NCBI GenBank assembly: GCA_035577545.1
Contig: DATLVI010000031.1
Location: 178,787-242,786 of the forward strand
From: Verrucomicrobiia bacterium
Lineage (GTDB): Bacteria > Verrucomicrobiota > Verrucomicrobiia > Palsa-1439
Direction: 5' to 3'
DNA: 64,000 nt
Under the pieces are notes generated by a model. The model saw only the letters and a program-made list of their open reading frames with translations. It was not told where the DNA came from and did not search any database. The position numbers and the translations under genes are program-made. How positions within the stretch are numbered: the first letter of the stretch is position 1; each line of letters begins with the position of its first letter. This document shows, piece after piece, positions 26,372 to 35,460 of this stretch.

Positions 26372-27943
26372 ATGGGCAGAATCCAACGGGCGCTCATCAG
26401 CGTTTCGGACAAGACCGGGCTGGTTGATTTTGCGAAGGAACTGCAGGCGTTTGGGATCGAGATCATTTCGACGGGCGGGACGGCCCGCACTCTCAAGGAC
26501 GCCGGCATTCCGGTCGTCGAAATCAGCGAGTTCACCGGCTTTCCCGAGATGCTCGATGGCCGCGTGAAGACGCTGCACCCGAAGGTGCACGGGGGTCTGC
26601 TCTATATTCGCGGCAACGCCGAGCATGAGGCGCAGGCGGCCAAGCAGGGCATCCAGCCCATCGATCTGGTGGTGGTCAATCTTTATCCGTTTGAGAAGAC
26701 GACAGCCAAGCCGGGCGTCTCGTTGAACGAAGCCATCGAGAATATTGACATCGGCGGGCCGAGTATGTTGCGCAGCGCCGCGAAGAACCACGCCAGCGTC
26801 ACCGCCGTTGTCGATCCCGCCGACTACCCCGCGGTACTCAAGGACCTCAAGGAACACGACGGCAACACCTGCGAAATGTTCCGCTGGAAACTGGCAGTGA
26901 AGGTTTTCGAGACGACGGCGCGTTACGACGGGGCCATTGCCCGACACCTGCACGCCGAGCGAATGCGGGCGAAGGGGGACACGGGAAAGGGAAGGAGCGA
27001 GCTGCCCGAGACGCTGCAGTTGTCGCTGAAGAAAGCGCAGGAACTGCGGTACGGCGAGAACCCGCATCAACAGGCGGCGTTGTACGGCGATTTCTTTGAG
27101 CACTTCCAGCAACTCCACGGCAAGGAGCTTTCTTACAATAACATTCTCGATCTCACTGCCGCCGCCGAACTGGTGACCGAATTTGAAGAACCCACGGTGG
27201 CGATTATCAAGCACACGAACCCGTGCGGCGTGGGTAGTGCGGCGACATTGCTTGAGGCCTGGAACCTGGCTTATGCGACCGACAAACAAGCGCCGTTCGG
27301 GGGCATTATTGCAGTGAATCGCCCGCTCGACGCGGCTATCGCATCGGCGATTGCGGAGATCTTCAGCGAGGTGATTGTCGCGCCGGAGTTTGAGCCCGGC
27401 GCCCTCGCGATCCTGCAGAAGAAGAAAAACCTGCGGCTCATCAAGAAACTGCGGCCGGCCACCACGGGCGTGGCGTTGCGTTCCGTCACGGGCGGGTTGC
27501 TCGCCCAGGAGCGCGATGCGCGGCTCGTCTCGGCGGACGATATGAAAGTCGTCACGAAACGTCATCCGACGCATGAGGAGCGGCACGCGATCTTGTTCGC
27601 GTGGCGGGTGGTCAAGCATGTAAAATCCAACGCCATTGTTTTTGCGCGGTTTGACGCCCATGGAAGTCGAACATTGGGCATTGGCGCGGGTCAAATGAGT
27701 CGCGTGGATTCCTCGAAGATCGCGGTCTGGAAAGCCGGGGAAGCCGGGCTTGACCTCGACGGCAGTGTGGTTGCCAGCGACGCCTTTTTCCCCTTCCCTG
27801 ACGGGGTAATCGCGGCGGCTGAGGCCGGGGCGACCGCAGTCATCCAGCCGGGTGGCAGCGTGCGCGATGCCGAGGTGATTGCAGCGGCAGATGAACGTAA
27901 CCTGGCGATGGTCTTCACCGGAATCCGACACTTCCGACATTAG
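26372..27943 (+). CDS. purH: Bifunctional AICAR transformylase/IMP cyclohydrolase
   Basis: PurH does the last two steps to IMP. The 523-residue protein has the N-terminal MGS-like cyclohydrolase domain ([36 protein letters not shown]) and the C-terminal transformylase domain with K280-H281 in [11 protein letters not shown]. The start is ATG 26372. It is the last purine gene in the window. Confidence 0.97.
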   Translation: MGRIQRALISVSDKTGLVDFAKELQAFGIEIISTGGTARTLKDAGIPVVEISEFTGFPEMLDGRVKTLHPKVHGGLLYIRGNAEHEAQAAKQGIQPIDLVVVNLYPFEKTTAKPGVSLNEAIENIDIGGPSMLRSAAKNHASVTAVVDPADYPAVLKDLKEHDGNTCEMFRWKLAVKVFETTARYDGAIARHLHAERMRAKGDTGKGRSELPETLQLSLKKAQELRYGENPHQQAALYGDFFEHFQQLHGKELSYNNILDLTAAAELVTEFEEPTVAIIKHTNPCGVGSAATLLEAWNLAYATDKQAPFGGIIAVNRPLDAAIASAIAEIFSEVIVAPEFEPGALAILQKKKNLRLIKKLRPATTGVALRSVTGGLLAQERDARLVSADDMKVVTKRHPTHEERHAILFAWRVVKHVKSNAIVFARFDAHGSRTLGIGAGQMSRVDSSKIAVWKAGEAGLDLDGSVVASDAFFPFPDGVIAAAEAGATAVIQPGGSVRDAEVIAAADERNLAMVFTGIRHFRH

Positions 27944-27961
27944 GACGAAACGAGGAACGAT

Positions 27962-28450
27962 ATGGATCGAGCACCGATACGAGCGAAAATCCTGGTGGTA
28001 GATGACGAACCGCAGATACGCGAATACGAAGGCAGCTTGCTGGCGGAACTGGGGCACGAGGTGCTCACCGCCGGCGATGGCGCCGAGGCCGTGCGGGTGG
28101 CGCGGGAGCAACAACCGGATTTATTGCTGTTGGACATCATGATGCCCGAAATGTCCGGCATCGAGGTGTGCCAGCAATTGCGGGCGGACGCGCGCACGCG
28201 GGACATTCGCATCATCGTTGTCTCCGGATTGGACTCGAAACGGGCGCTGGAGGAGAGCATCATCGCGGGCGCGGACGATTTTCTCGCGAAGCCGATCCAT
28301 GCGCTGGAGTTGATGGTGCGGGTGCGCTCGATGCTGCGGGTGCGCCATATCGCGGACGAAGAGAAACGGCTCGAAGCCTACGTCAGGAACCTTCAGGCGA
28401 TGCGTCGCGTGGAGCAGCCGGTAAACCAGGAACCAGCAAGCCGACCATGA
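27962..28450 (+). CDS. Response regulator receiver protein
   Basis: This 162-residue protein has one receiver domain: acidic pocket DDE at 14-16, phospho-acceptor D58 in LLLLDIMMPEMSG, switch S88 and K110 in FLAKPIH. A short helical tail follows and there is no output domain. It starts 18 bases after purH, and a sigma factor follows 19 bases downstream, so receiver, sigma factor and anti-sigma protein could be one signalling unit. Confidence 0.9.
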   Translation: MDRAPIRAKILVVDDEPQIREYEGSLLAELGHEVLTAGDGAEAVRVAREQQPDLLLLDIMMPEMSGIEVCQQLRADARTRDIRIIVVSGLDSKRALEESIIAGADDFLAKPIHALELMVRVRSMLRVRHIADEEKRLEAYVRNLQAMRRVEQPVNQEPASRP

Positions 28451-28469
28451 TTTGTGTTTGTGGTGACAA

Positions 28470-29039
28470 ATGACGCCCTCAGCGACGATTAACCTTTGGC
28501 AGGGCGTCAACCGTGTGACGGACAATGCAACAGATGGGATCATGTGGCAACGGATGCTCCACCAGTGTGGAGACGGCCTTTTTTTGTACGCGCGCCAGTT
28601 GTGCCGCAACGACGCCGATGCCGCCGACGTGGTGCAGGAGGCGTTCCTCCGCGTTTGGCGCAAACATGCGAACAATGGCGTCACCGAACCGGATCTGCCG
28701 GCGCTTTGCTATTCCGCCGTGCGCTATACTGTGCTCGACCGCAAGCGGCAGGCGGTGCGTCGCTGGCGACGTGAGGCGGCAGCCGGGGAGTCCCTGTACG
28801 AGCAGCCGCCGTTGTTTGAATCCCCGCTGGAGAGAGCCGAGGAGCAGGCGAAGTTGGAGGCTGCGATTCGGGAGCTCCCCGTCGAGCAACGGGAGGTCCT
28901 CACATTGAAAATTTGGGGCGAGCTGACATTTCAGCAGATTGCCACGGTGACCGACGAATCGCCAAACACGGTCGCCTCCCGCTATCGGTTGGCACTCGCT
29001 GCGTTGCGGCAACAACTTGCAAAGGCGGGCACACCATGA
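28470..29039 (+). CDS. ECF-type RNA polymerase sigma factor
   Basis: This 189-residue factor has region 2 (GLFLYARQLCRNDADAADVVQEAFLRVW) and region 4 (LPVEQREVLTLKIWGELTFQQIATV, then NTVASRYRLALAALRQQL). The start is ATG 28470; a later Met (MWQRML) is possible. Its stop overlaps the ATG of a small membrane protein (ATGA), the usual arrangement of sigma and anti-sigma genes. It is the second such pair in the window. Confidence 0.9.
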   Translation: MTPSATINLWQGVNRVTDNATDGIMWQRMLHQCGDGLFLYARQLCRNDADAADVVQEAFLRVWRKHANNGVTEPDLPALCYSAVRYTVLDRKRQAVRRWRREAAAGESLYEQPPLFESPLERAEEQAKLEAAIRELPVEQREVLTLKIWGELTFQQIATVTDESPNTVASRYRLALAALRQQLAKAGTP

Positions 29040-29428
29040 GTACACCATTCGACACGTTGGAACATCAACTCAATACCCTGCGTCCATCGCGTCTGCCGGC
29101 GACGGCCCGCCGGTCCATTTTGCATGAGATGCAACGACCGAAAACCGGACGCTCCTCGGCGTTCTGGCAGTACATTCACCGAACCGGTTTTCAGGCCGCT
29201 CTGGCCGGTGCCTTGTCGCTTGCATTGTTGGCAGGTGGGTATTGGCTGCCCCGATCCCCGCAGCCGGCGTCCCAAGCCAATACGGCAGCAGTCGCGGCCA
29301 GCAACGGGCTGTGGCCATCGCTCGCCCTTTGGGAGACCAAACTCGCAGCGGCTTGCCCAATGGGAGAGAACACCGTGGTTGTGCTGCGCTCACCATCAAC
29401 ACTTACGAATATTCAAATCCGACGCTAA
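29036..29428 (+). CDS. Small membrane protein, probable anti-sigma factor
   Basis: The start ATG 29036 overlaps the sigma-factor stop. The 130-residue protein has a cytosolic N-terminus of about 45 residues, one membrane segment (AALAGALSLALLAGGYW) and a short outer part. The anti-sigma role is inferred from position and topology; no named anti-sigma domain is visible. Confidence 0.7.
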   Translation: MSTPFDTLEHQLNTLRPSRLPATARRSILHEMQRPKTGRSSAFWQYIHRTGFQAALAGALSLALLAGGYWLPRSPQPASQANTAAVAASNGLWPSLALWETKLAAACPMGENTVVVLRSPSTLTNIQIRR

Positions 29429-29461
29429 GGCCACACCCGCGACACTGACGAGTAACAATAT

Positions 29462-32400
29462 ATGGGCAAGAAAAACCGCAAGCTGACAATTCCAACTCCC
29501 ACCCCAGTAGCGCCGGTACCCGTGACGCCGCCGGAGCCACCGCAAAGCCTGCACGCTTTCTTCACGCCACAGGATTGGATTGCAGCGATCATCACGTTCC
29601 TGATATCCGGGTTTGCATTCCTTTATTTCATGTCCCCCGAGGTGACACTCGAGGATTCCGGCGAACTTGTGACGGGTGCTTTCAATTTCGGCGTGCCGCA
29701 TCCGCCGGGATATCCATTGTGGGCGTTCCTGGGATGGGTGTGGCGCCATTTGGTACCGATCGGCAATCCCGCGTATCGGATTTGCCTGATGTCGGTACTG
29801 ACGGGCGCGCTGGTGGTCGGCGTGATGACACTGCTGATGACGCGGTCGATCATGATGTTGCTGCGCTCGGTGACCTGGGCGAAGGACATCGAAGATTCCA
29901 TGAAGCACTGGATGGCGCTGACGATCGGGTCGGCGGTGGCGCTGCTCTTCGGCTTTAATCGCGGCGTCTGGTTGTGGGCCTGCGTGCCCGAGATGCGCAT
30001 CCTGAACCTGTTCATGTTCATCATCACGGCCTGCACGTTTTTTGCGTGGATGATGCGGCCGCAACGGTACGGATTCCTGTACGCGACGATCCTCTTCTAT
30101 GCGCTGGGTCTTTGTGTCCACCAGACAATCGTCGTGATGGCCGCGGCGTTCATACCCGGCGCGTTCGCCCTGGGACTCTTGTCGGTGTGGGACAGGCGGC
30201 CATGGCGGATGGCCGTGGTGATGCCGGCGTTATCTGCGTTTTGGGAACTCACCGTTGCGGCCCTGCTTGGTTTGGCGGCCAGCGCGTACGTGGACGCGTG
30301 GTTGCAGACGGGACCCAATGGCGATGTCCTGGCGCAGAAAGTGAACATGTTCATTCTTTTCGGCCCGCCGATTGCCGCAACCGCTTTGATTTTCATGCCG
30401 GCGGCGCTGGCCATACTCATGTTGGTCTGGATGGGGAACGAAGGATGGCTGAGTTGGAAGCGGGCATTGATCTGTACCGCGGCGTTTCTTATCGGCTGCA
30501 GTTGCTACTTCTACATGTCGGTCTCATCATCGACGAACCCGCCGATGAATTGGGGTTATGCGTATACGAAGCAGGGTTTTCTCCATACCTTCACGCGCGG
30601 CCAATACGAGAGGTTGAATTTATCCCCACCCTGGCGCAAGGAATTCTGGATTCAGACCGGGCTCTTTGCGCGGGCGCTCTTGCAGCAGTTCAGCCTGCCG
30701 CTGGGATTCGACAAGGATTTCCTGCTCGGCCTGCCGATCGTCTTGTTCGCGTTTGGAACACTGGCGATGCTGATCAGGTGGTGGAAGGATCTGCACGGGC
30801 GCGCCCGCGCCTGGCTGATATTCGTGTGGCTATCGTTCCTGACGACAAGCTTTGTCCTGTTGATGATCATCAATCCGGGTGTCGACAAGCAGAACCAGGA
30901 GATCAACATCAAGTTTTTCGCGCCCGCGCATGGATTCTTTGCCATGATGATTGGATATGGGATGGCGCTATCAGCGGCATGGGTGCTGGCCCATTGGCGG
31001 GAGTTTCCGCGCACAGTCATGCGCGGGTTGTGCGTGGCGTTGCTGGCGTCGCCGGTGATTTCCTTCGAACGCAACCGCGGTACCTGCGACCAGCGGGACC
31101 ACGACTTTGGCTACCAATTCGGCTACCGCATGTTCCGTCCCTTGGGTGGTTATCCGGACATGGATAAGGACGCCGTCCTCTACGGCGGAACGGATCCGGG
31201 CCGCTTCGTGCCGACGTATATGATTTTCTGCGAGAGTCGCGTGCCCCCCAGCGACCGCTACCGCGATCCGCATTTCGACCCGGAAGGCAGCCCGAATTTT
31301 GATCGTCGCGACGTGTACATCATCACGCAAAACGCGCTGGCTGACAGCACGTATATGTCCTACATCCGCGACCATTACGATTACACGCGGCCCGATCCCA
31401 ACAACCCATCGACACTCGAACGCCGCCTGCCCTGGCAGCGAGCGGTGTTTCGCTGGGGCTGGACCCACCTCCATCGCGACACCATGTATCCCAAGGAACC
31501 GATTTGGATTCCCAGTGAGTTGGACACGCAACATGCGTTCCAGGAGTATATCAACAACGTGCAGACCCGCCAGGCGCACGGTGAGCACCTCAGCGCCGAC
31601 GAGAATGTCACGATCGAAGGCGGCGCGGTGCAGGTACGCGGCGTGGCCGGTGTGATGAACATCAACGGCATTCTCACGAAGTGGATCTTCGACCATGCCA
31701 AGGACAAGCATTCGTTCTACGTCGAGGAGAGCTACGTCATCCCATGGATGTACCCGTATCTCACGCCGGCCGGGATCATCATGAAGATCAACCACGACCC
31801 TCTGCCCGGTCCCCAGCAAGACCCGCAGCTTTGGGAGGGAATCGTCAAAAGAGACAAGGCTTATTGGGACAAGCTCTGCGAGGAGCTCAGTGCGCGCCCG
31901 CAGTTCCATCACGACAGCGACGCCCAGAAGACGTTCTCCAAACTGCGTTCGGCCATCGGCGGGCTCTATGCCTCGCGGCAGATGGCGGTGGAAGCGGAAT
32001 ACGCGTTCAAACAGGCGCTGCAACTTTGCCCGGAAAGTCCCGAAGGCAATTTCCGGCTCGCGCAACTCTACATGGAACTCGGCCGCACCGATGATGCCCT
32101 GGCGACCCTCGAGGCGTTACAGAAGCTTGACCCGCTCAACGACAAGATTACGGGGGCCATCGACCAAATCAAAGGCATCAAACAGTCGCGCCAGGACATC
32201 CCCCAACTCGAAGCGGCTTACTCGAACAGCCCGCGCGACTTCGGGTTGTTGACCCAGTTGGCCCAAGCGTACTCAAAAGCCGGCCAGAACGAACGGATTA
32301 TCCAGCTATTGCGAAGTTATCTGCAACAGAAAGACATCCCTGCCGACGCCTTTTTGCAGACGGCCCAGGTGTACTGGAACATGGGTCAGCACGAGGCGGC

Positions 32401-32626
32401 CTTGAATGCGCTGGAGACCATGACGCAGCGGGCGCCGCAGGATCCGCGGGGATACTATTACCTGGCCGTGATGCGCACCATGGCAAACAACGCCGATGCC
32501 GCGCTCCCCATGCTGGAAAAGGCCATTGCACTGGCACCGCAACTTCGGGCGCAGGCCGCCAGCGACCAGCAATTCAACAGCCTGCGCGGCAATCCCCGCT
32601 TCCAGCAGATCATTGGCTCTCCTTGA
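29462..32626 (+). CDS. DUF2723 polytopic membrane protein with C-terminal TPR repeats
   Basis: This 1054-residue protein starts with a short proline-rich cytosolic tail and continues with a multi-pass membrane region carrying the DUF2723 hallmark (EDSGELVTGAF, then GVPHPPGYPLWAFLG), which is related to the GT-C/PMT glycosyltransferase fold. A large soluble segment follows, and at about residues 820-1050 tetratricopeptide repeats (AEYAFKQALQLCPESPEGNFRLAQLYMELGR and similar). It is likely a membrane glycosyltransferase or a protein-O-mannosylation-like enzyme; the donor and acceptor are unknown. Confidence 0.85.
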   Translation: MGKKNRKLTIPTPTPVAPVPVTPPEPPQSLHAFFTPQDWIAAIITFLISGFAFLYFMSPEVTLEDSGELVTGAFNFGVPHPPGYPLWAFLGWVWRHLVPIGNPAYRICLMSVLTGALVVGVMTLLMTRSIMMLLRSVTWAKDIEDSMKHWMALTIGSAVALLFGFNRGVWLWACVPEMRILNLFMFIITACTFFAWMMRPQRYGFLYATILFYALGLCVHQTIVVMAAAFIPGAFALGLLSVWDRRPWRMAVVMPALSAFWELTVAALLGLAASAYVDAWLQTGPNGDVLAQKVNMFILFGPPIAATALIFMPAALAILMLVWMGNEGWLSWKRALICTAAFLIGCSCYFYMSVSSSTNPPMNWGYAYTKQGFLHTFTRGQYERLNLSPPWRKEFWIQTGLFARALLQQFSLPLGFDKDFLLGLPIVLFAFGTLAMLIRWWKDLHGRARAWLIFVWLSFLTTSFVLLMIINPGVDKQNQEINIKFFAPAHGFFAMMIGYGMALSAAWVLAHWREFPRTVMRGLCVALLASPVISFERNRGTCDQRDHDFGYQFGYRMFRPLGGYPDMDKDAVLYGGTDPGRFVPTYMIFCESRVPPSDRYRDPHFDPEGSPNFDRRDVYIITQNALADSTYMSYIRDHYDYTRPDPNNPSTLERRLPWQRAVFRWGWTHLHRDTMYPKEPIWIPSELDTQHAFQEYINNVQTRQAHGEHLSADENVTIEGGAVQVRGVAGVMNINGILTKWIFDHAKDKHSFYVEESYVIPWMYPYLTPAGIIMKINHDPLPGPQQDPQLWEGIVKRDKAYWDKLCEELSARPQFHHDSDAQKTFSKLRSAIGGLYASRQMAVEAEYAFKQALQLCPESPEGNFRLAQLYMELGRTDDALATLEALQKLDPLNDKITGAIDQIKGIKQSRQDIPQLEAAYSNSPRDFGLLTQLAQAYSKAGQNERIIQLLRSYLQQKDIPADAFLQTAQVYWNMGQHEAALNALETMTQRAPQDPRGYYYLAVMRTMANNADAALPMLEKAIALAPQLRAQAASDQQFNSLRGNPRFQQIIGSP

Positions 32627-32635
32627 TGATGCGCC

Positions 32636-33295
32636 ATGGCGAGGGAGTCTCACGGATCGAAGCGGGTGCGGGTCAGGAAGATCATTGCGCTTCTTAAGCG
32701 CACGCATCCAGACGCAAAGCTGGCGCTGGATTTCTCGGACCCTCTCGAGTTGCTGATCGCGCTGATCCTCGCTGCGCAGGCGCGCGATGATCTCGTCAAT
32801 GTCGTGACGCCGGAACTCTTCCGCAAGTATCGCACGGCGGCCGCTTACGCCAACGAGAAGGAATCGGTCCTCCAGAAACAGGTAAGCCGGATCAATTTTT
32901 TCCGCCAGAAGACACGCTCGATTCAGGGAGCTTGCGCGATGTTGGTGAAAGACTTCGGCGGCCAGGTTCCCGACAACATCGACGATCTCCTGAAACTACC
33001 CGGCGTCGGGCGCAAGACCGCCAATGCCATCCTCGCCAACGCGTTTGGGCAACCGGCCATCGTGGTCGATACGCATACATGGCGGCTGTCGCAACGGCTC
33101 GGGTTGACGAACCAGGATGCGCCGGACAAGATCGAGGCCGACGTCGTGAAGATCGTGCCGCGGAAGGAGTGGACGAAGTTCTGCCACCTGCTACAGTTCC
33201 ACGGGCGGCGCGTGTGCCGGGCCAGGAACCCCAATTGCCCGAATTGTTCGATTAACAAACTCTGCCCGTGGCCGGAGAAAACGAAGGCGAAGTGA
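32636..33295 (+). CDS. nth: Endonuclease III
   Basis: This is a base-excision repair glycosylase/AP lyase for oxidised pyrimidines. The 219-residue protein has the helix-hairpin-helix LPGVGRKTAN with catalytic K127, the catalytic D145 in VVDTHTWRL, and the iron-sulfur loop C194-x6-C201-x2-C204-x5-C210, all intact. The usual SAQ-T-D near the active pocket reads AAQARDD. The start is ATG 32636. Its stop overlaps the likely GTG start of the DUF971 gene. Confidence 0.95.
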   Translation: MARESHGSKRVRVRKIIALLKRTHPDAKLALDFSDPLELLIALILAAQARDDLVNVVTPELFRKYRTAAAYANEKESVLQKQVSRINFFRQKTRSIQGACAMLVKDFGGQVPDNIDDLLKLPGVGRKTANAILANAFGQPAIVVDTHTWRLSQRLGLTNQDAPDKIEADVVKIVPRKEWTKFCHLLQFHGRRVCRARNPNCPNCSINKLCPWPEKTKAK

Positions 33296-33612
33296 AGCCA
33301 AAAAACATTGAGACCGTGAACAACATCCTCGCCATCGTGTGGGAGGATGGGCATGAGAGCTATTTCGACTTCGAAACGCTGCGCCGCGCCTGTCCGTGCG
33401 CGATGTGCAAGGGCGAGACGAACGTCATGGTCGAGTATAAACCGCCTCCGCAGAAGCTCACGCCCGCGAGTTTTGAATTGCGCGGCTGGCAGTACGTCGG
33501 CGGTTACGCCATCCAACCGCAATGGGGCGACGGCCACGCTTCGGGTATCCTCTCGTTCCAGTATCTGCGTGACCTCGACCCCGACGCGCCGCGAAAACAA
33601 GTCACGCGGTAA
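33292..33612 (+). CDS. DUF971 (GBBH-like N-terminal domain) protein
   Basis: I choose GTG 33292 (reading MKPKNIETV) because it shares bases with the nth stop as other gene pairs here do; GTG 33268 is an alternative. The 106-residue protein has the DUF971 pattern WEDGHESYFDFETLRRACPCAMC and GGYAIQPQWGDGHASGILSFQYL. Family members are linked to iron-sulfur or oxidoreductase maturation and also form the N-terminal domain of gamma-butyrobetaine hydroxylase. The CPCAMC cysteines suggest metal binding. Confidence 0.88.
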   Translation: MKPKNIETVNNILAIVWEDGHESYFDFETLRRACPCAMCKGETNVMVEYKPPPQKLTPASFELRGWQYVGGYAIQPQWGDGHASGILSFQYLRDLDPDAPRKQVTR

Positions 33613-33674
33613 AGCGTGTGTCCTGACGTCGTTGTCGATTTCACTGGAACTGGCAGCAGGCGGCATTTATACAG

Positions 33675-34592
33675 ATGCCGATGAAACGTTTCGGAGCGCT
33701 CGTGGGCCTGGTTGGCGCAATCCTCTGTGGGATCCACCCCGTCGCTCAAGGGGAGGACGACACATCGCCCCCCGGCGTGTACCGTCTCAAGTTGGCGCCG
33801 CTGGAAGAACTGAGCGAGCACACCGTGTCGCGTCAGGGGGACACGGCCCTGGGCATCAAGTCCATCACCTGGCAGCACAGCGAGTCCGAGCATTTCATTT
33901 TTCACACCGAGGCAGGCTTTGCGGTCACGCAGCTCGTGGGCGTGGCGGAGTGGTCGTATGCGGAAATCAAGAAGGACCTGGGGATCACGCAGGATTCATT
34001 TGAGCGGAAATGCCAGGTCTACGTGTTCCTCAACCAACCGGCCTGGCAGCACTTTGTCGGCGAGGGCAGGATGGAATCCTGGACAGGCGGCTGGTGCACC
34101 GGACGCGAACTCTTCTTTTGGTCGCGTCCGAATTTCAAGTTCCAGGGCACCACGCTGCCGCACGAGATGACCCATCTCGTGCTGCATCGGTTCGTGGCTG
34201 GCGACATCCCGTTGTGGCTCAACGAAGGGCTTGCCGAATTCGAAGGCTTCCGCCTCTACCGCACCTACCTCAAGGAGCGCAATTACACGCTCCAAAACGT
34301 GCACGATCACCTGAACCGCGACCAATACATCCCGCTGGACACCCTGACCAGTGCGGTCGATTATCCGAGGACGACGGATGAGGTGACGGCGTTCTATACC
34401 GAATCGGAGCGGCTGATCAGTTTCCTGTACTACTTCCACGGCGGGATCGGGCCGTTGATGAAGTTTCTGAAACTCCAGAGCGAGGGCGCGCGATTTGATT
34501 CCGCGTGGCGGGACGTGTACGGTACCAAATCGAGCGACCCTCAGGTGTTCGAGAAAAAATTCATTGCCTATCTGACCAAGGCGAAGGAATAG
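33675..34592 (+). CDS. Secreted gluzincin-type metallopeptidase-like protein
   Basis: This 305-residue protein has a signal peptide (about 1-26; a second Met three codons in is an alternative start). It carries the zinc motif H163-E-M-T-H167 followed by E184 in WLNEGLAEFEG, the gluzincin layout of peptidase MA-like/DUF1570 proteins. The N-terminal half contains YVFLNQPAWQHF, typical of that group. All zinc ligands are present, so it may be an active periplasmic peptidase. Confidence 0.82.
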   Translation: MPMKRFGALVGLVGAILCGIHPVAQGEDDTSPPGVYRLKLAPLEELSEHTVSRQGDTALGIKSITWQHSESEHFIFHTEAGFAVTQLVGVAEWSYAEIKKDLGITQDSFERKCQVYVFLNQPAWQHFVGEGRMESWTGGWCTGRELFFWSRPNFKFQGTTLPHEMTHLVLHRFVAGDIPLWLNEGLAEFEGFRLYRTYLKERNYTLQNVHDHLNRDQYIPLDTLTSAVDYPRTTDEVTAFYTESERLISFLYYFHGGIGPLMKFLKLQSEGARFDSAWRDVYGTKSSDPQVFEKKFIAYLTKAKE

Positions 34593-34615
34593 AAACTGCG
34601 GCGCGGAGGCATGCC

Positions 34616-35176
34616 ATGCACCAGTATCGTATAGTATTCAGGCTGGCCCCGTTCATTCTTGCCATGGGACTGGTAACGAGTTCCCACGCGAAGAGCGATG
34701 AGGTGTTTGATGTCACCAAGCTCCCCAAGGCGGTCCAGAAAACTGTTAAGGAACAGGTCGGCGACGGCAAGATTGTGAAGATGCGGAAGGAGACCGTGGA
34801 TCGCCGAATCGCCTACGGTGTGGAATGCGCGAAAGGGGAGAGGAAGTGGCAGATCGAGGTCGCGCCCGACGGCAAACTGCTGCTGCGGGCCGAGGAAATG
34901 GCCCTGACCAATCTCTCGGCCGCGGTGCAAAAGACGATCCAACAAAACGCCGCCAAGGGCAGGATCGAGTCCATCGCCGACGTCACCGAAGATGGCCAGT
35001 CGTATTACGAAGCCGCTGTGTCATTCAACGGCCAGGAAAAAACTTTCATCATCGGTACCGACGGCAAACTTATCGACACCCAAATCCCTGATAATCAGGC
35101 CCGACCGCCAGAGGCCCAGGGCGGGGAACCGACCTTAAAGGTCGAACCCAAGGGTGGGTACAAGTCCGGGTACTAG
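34616..35176 (+). CDS. Secreted PepSY-like protein
   Basis: The start ATG 34616 follows GGAGG at 34605-34609. The 186-residue protein has a signal peptide (ending SSHA) and two tandem PepSY-like units: LPKAVQKTVKEQVGDGKIVKMRKE... and LSAAVQKTIQQNAAKGRIESIADV..., each followed by strands ending in DGKLL or DGKLI. Such domains are thought to inhibit peptidases, and the gene directly follows a secreted metallopeptidase-like protein. An enzyme-inhibitor pair is an inference. The tail is Pro/Gly-rich. Confidence 0.8.
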   Translation: MHQYRIVFRLAPFILAMGLVTSSHAKSDEVFDVTKLPKAVQKTVKEQVGDGKIVKMRKETVDRRIAYGVECAKGERKWQIEVAPDGKLLLRAEEMALTNLSAAVQKTIQQNAAKGRIESIADVTEDGQSYYEAAVSFNGQEKTFIIGTDGKLIDTQIPDNQARPPEAQGGEPTLKVEPKGGYKSGY

Positions 35177-35285
35177 GGCACTGGCTCTCCCGTGGGTCTT
35201 CACGCAGTTGTAACAATTTCGCAACCATCCCACCATATGCCTCGGCCATACTTTGTTCGGTGGCAGGCGAGTAGTTCCTTATCCA

Positions 35286-35321
35286 GCGGGGGGCGGCGGG
35301 TAGTTGCGAACCGCCCCCCGC
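35286..35321. terminator. Strong GC hairpin after the PepSY-like gene
   Basis: Perfect 11-bp arms (GCGGGGGGCGG at 35286-35296 and its complement at 35311-35321) enclose a 14-base loop. No T-run follows, so it is a candidate terminator or messenger-stabilising hairpin only. Confidence 0.5.
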
Positions 35322-35460
35322 GGAAGGAAACCAACGAGCTACATCAACCCCCAGTTCCCGACCACTCATTGCATCTGCTGCGTGTCCCCTTGCACAGAGT
35401 TTATCCTGAGACTACTGTCAGGATTACAACGGCTGGTTGAAAGGACGATTGGAGGCAATT

